The position numbers and the translations under genes were made by a program. From the NCBI GenBank assembly GCA_947303695.1, contig CAMYYX010000089.1:1-7282 (forward strand): 7,282 nt of DNA, in the 5' to 3' direction. The notes under the pieces are model-generated. The model saw only the letters and a list, made by a program, of their open reading frames with translations, was not told the DNA's origin and searched no databases. Source of the stretch: an uncultured Prevotellaceae bacterium (GTDB taxonomy: Bacteria; Bacteroidota; Bacteroidia; Bacteroidales; Bacteroidaceae). How positions within the stretch are numbered: position 1 is the stretch's first letter; each line of letters begins with the position of its first letter. Below, in pieces: positions 6,043-7,282 of this stretch.

Positions 6043-7188
6043 TTACTTCAGTGGTTTATAGTATTTCAGTTGGTGATCTGGGAGCAAATCCGGATGGAAC
6101 ATGCGAATCATGTCCTTCAGATGGCGCTCAGGGTGGAAGGGTAGGTCGTTGTAGAAGTGTACATAGCTGAGGTTGCAGCCGTATATGTGTCGTTCCTTGA
6201 ACGCCTTCATCTGCGCATACAGAGACGATTCGTGTGCCAGTTCCTCATAGGTCATATCCCCCGTGTTGTTCGTGTATTTCATGAACCATACATCGGCATC
6301 CTGACTCTCTTCGAACACCGTTTCAGGTGCAAGGGCCAGTGAGCCGCTTCCCGAACGGGTGCGGAAGATGTAGTCGCCTCCGGCATCTGCGATGAGCTGT
6401 CCCGATGTGCTGTTTCCGCCAGGCACATACCACGTTGAACCCGTAATCAGGTCGCAAATCACACAAGGAGCATCCCCCTGCTTCCCTTTCACCATCTCTT
6501 TCAGTTCATTATAGGCAGTCTCTACCTCATGGAACAGGCTGTCTGCCTCTTCTGCCTTCCCATAGAGCATTCCGTAGAACTTCATCCATTCAGCCCTGCC
6601 CAGAGGCGAGGTCTCCATGTAGTCGGCACATTCCACAATCGGGATGTCTGTCGTTTCGATGAGGCCATATCCTCCGCTGTTCTCGAAGGGTGAGAGCAGA
6701 ATGGCATCAGGATGGATGTCCACCAGCATCTCGATATTCGGAGCAAGACTGTTACCCAGATTGGCAATCTTACCTTCACGATAAGCCTGCAGGATATGTT
6801 CGTTGGTGAAGTATTCTATCTCGCACACAGCCCGGATCTGCTCAGCAGCTCCCAACTCATCAATGATGCTGCCATGTACACCCGAGTAAACAGCCGAGTG
6901 GGTGAGGGGAATAGATAAAACACAGCAGCCCCCCTCCGGCTCCCCCTCTATGGGGAGTGGTGTGGAGGTTTCTTTATCTACCAAATAATAAGTATGTAGT
7001 ATCGTGCCTTTTTTCCAAGGATTGTCCAGCACCACTTTCGTATAACCGTCATAGCGAACGATGCATATGTTCTCTGCATAGCGCATCTCAACCGTATCCC
7101 CTTCAGGTTCGGTTTCTACTACCTTCCCTTGGTGACACGACATCATCGTGACACACACCATCAATATGATTATCCAACCACGTCTCAT
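6043..7188 (-). CDS. ABC transporter substrate-binding lipoprotein (iron-siderophore/heme/cobalamin class)
   Basis: This 381-residue protein resembles the periplasmic-binding-protein type 2 family (FecB/FepB/BtuF-like), which captures iron chelates, heme or vitamin B12 for an ABC importer. The chosen start gives a lipoprotein signal peptide (MRRGWIIILMVCVTMMSC) with the modified cysteine at residue 18. The alternative ATG at 7275 would add 29 residues, part of them encoded by octamer repeats, and bury the signal. The N-lobe is seen at about 98-166, including LGNSLAPNIEMLVDIHPDAI. The connecting helix starts at SPLGRAEWMKFYGMLYGK (194-211), and the C-lobe includes GSTWYVPGGNSTSGQLIADAGGDYIF-type sequence (about 250-275). 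The substrate cannot be assigned: no permease, ATPase or TonB receptor gene is in the window. The gene is convergent with GH95, so it ends its transcription unit; any partner would lie beyond 7282. A Pro/Gly/Cys-rich loop (about 72-90) is encoded by a DNA palindrome. Confidence 0.87.
   Translation of the reverse strand: MRRGWIIILMVCVTMMSCHQGKVVETEPEGDTVEMRYAENICIVRYDGYTKVVLDNPWKKGTILHTYYLVDKETSTPLPIEGEPEGGCCVLSIPLTHSAVYSGVHGSIIDELGAAEQIRAVCEIEYFTNEHILQAYREGKIANLGNSLAPNIEMLVDIHPDAILLSPFENSGGYGLIETTDIPIVECADYMETSPLGRAEWMKFYGMLYGKAEEADSLFHEVETAYNELKEMVKGKQGDAPCVICDLITGSTWYVPGGNSTSGQLIADAGGDYIFRTRSGSGSLALAPETVFEESQDADVWFMKYTNNTGDMTYEELAHESSLYAQMKAFKERHIYGCNLSYVHFYNDLPFHPERHLKDMIRMFHPDLLPDHQLKYYKPLK
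6912..6980. repeat. Nested palindrome read in frame within the binding-protein gene
   Basis: Three inverted arms are nested. TAGATAAA (6912-6919) pairs with TTTATCTA (6973-6980); CCTCC (6933-6937) with GGAGG (6964-6968); CTCCCC (6940-6945) with GGGGAG (6952-6957) around a 6-nt loop. The whole is 69 bp (23 codons). On the minus strand it encodes the loop PLPIEGEPEGGCC without breaking the frame. The C-run core is locally much more GC-skewed than the surrounding gene. It resembles a dispersed palindromic repeat, but copies elsewhere cannot be tested here. Confidence 0.55.
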
Positions 7189-7197
7189 CTTTCTTTT

Positions 7198-7229
7198 GAA
7201 CTCTTGAACTCTTAAACTCTTAAACTTTT
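7198..7229. repeat. Four tandem 8-bp repeats upstream of the binding-protein gene
   Basis: On the + strand the units are GAACTCTT (7198-7205), GAACTCTT (7206-7213), AAACTCTT (7214-7221) and AAACTTTT (7222-7229). Two are identical and the others drift by one or two bases. They end 9 nt upstream of the chosen ATG (7188), so they lie in the leader or promoter region. A change in copy number would alter spacing, or the frame of any longer product started at 7275. Confidence 0.85.
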
Positions 7230-7251
7230 GAAAAATGCGATTAAGCCGAAT

Positions 7252-7278
7252 ATAATGCCAAGCTTGTTTGAGCATTAT
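7252..7278. repeat. Hairpin-forming inverted repeat at the right edge
   Basis: ATAATGC (7252-7258) pairs with GCATTAT (7272-7278). With one bulged base (7271), CAA (7259-7261) pairs with TTG (7268-7270), giving a 10-bp stem around GCTTGT. It lies 64-90 nt upstream of the binding-protein ATG. It could be a leader structure, or the end of whatever lies to the right. No T-run follows directly on the minus strand, so a terminator is not supported. Confidence 0.55.
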
Positions 7279-7282
7279 TGAG

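Noticed and set aside
7247..7254. Possible -7 box (TATATTCG on the minus strand) for the binding-protein gene
   Set aside because: It mismatches the consensus, has no TTTG at the right distance, and overlaps the edge hairpin; the real promoter may be outside the window.
7189..7275. N-terminal extension of the binding protein to an ATG at 7275
   Set aside because: The added residues come partly from octamer repeats and would precede an otherwise good lipoprotein signal peptide that starts at 7188.
7189..7282. Cobalamin or other riboswitch ahead of the binding-protein gene
   Set aside because: The visible leader is short, made of octamer repeats and one hairpin, and shows no conserved riboswitch core such as a B12 box.

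Overview
The window looks like chromosomal DNA from a Bacteroidota bacterium, most likely Bacteroidales and plausibly Prevotellaceae (the family-level call is inference). Reasons: two copies of the -7 box TATCTTTG fit the Bacteroidetes primary-sigma consensus TAnnTTTG, and one has a perfectly spaced TTTG -33 element. No start codon has a clear Shine-Dalgarno sequence. The proteins are also typical of the group: a DUF3298-type lipoprotein, an OmpA-domain outer-membrane protein and a GH95 glycosidase. I see no rRNA, tRNA, CRISPR array, transposase or phage gene.

Layout. (1) 2-400, +: the C-terminal end of polynucleotide phosphorylase (S1 RNA-binding domain plus an Arg/Gly/Asp-rich tail), followed by a hairpin terminator. 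(2) 461-1288, +: a lipoprotein with a DUF3298-like domain, closed by a strong terminator at 1312-1367. (3) 1366-2151, -: a six-transmembrane voltage-gated potassium channel, convergent with the lipoprotein gene. (4) 2152-2373: a divergent regulatory region with a promoter for each side and several small inverted and direct repeats. (5) 2374-3630 and 3632-6040, +: an apparent two-gene operon of an exported OmpA-domain protein with a predicted beta-sandwich middle domain, then a secreted GH95 alpha-L-fucosidase/galactosidase. They are separated by one nucleotide. (6) 6043-7188, -: a lipoprotein substrate-binding protein of the iron-siderophore/heme/cobalamin ABC transporter class, whose stop codon is two bases from that of the GH95 gene. 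(7) 7189-7282: its upstream region, with four 8-bp tandem repeats and a hairpin.

How the genes fit together: the OmpA-domain protein and GH95 enzyme are probably co-transcribed and both exported, one anchored to peptidoglycan and the other trimming terminal fucose or galactose from glycans. A direct functional link between them is inference. The channel, the DUF3298 lipoprotein and the binding protein look like independent envelope functions.

I did not find a clearly undescribed multi-gene system. The points most worth a second look are small structures: a long inverted repeat inside the signal-peptide codons of the GH95 gene, a nested palindrome read in frame in the binding-protein gene, the octamer repeats ahead of that gene, and the symmetric divergent promoter region. 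Two long + strand frames can be opened further upstream than I annotate (TTG at 2308, ATG at 3593). I chose the downstream starts because they give clean signal peptides, and because the 2308 TTG lies inside a -7 box.
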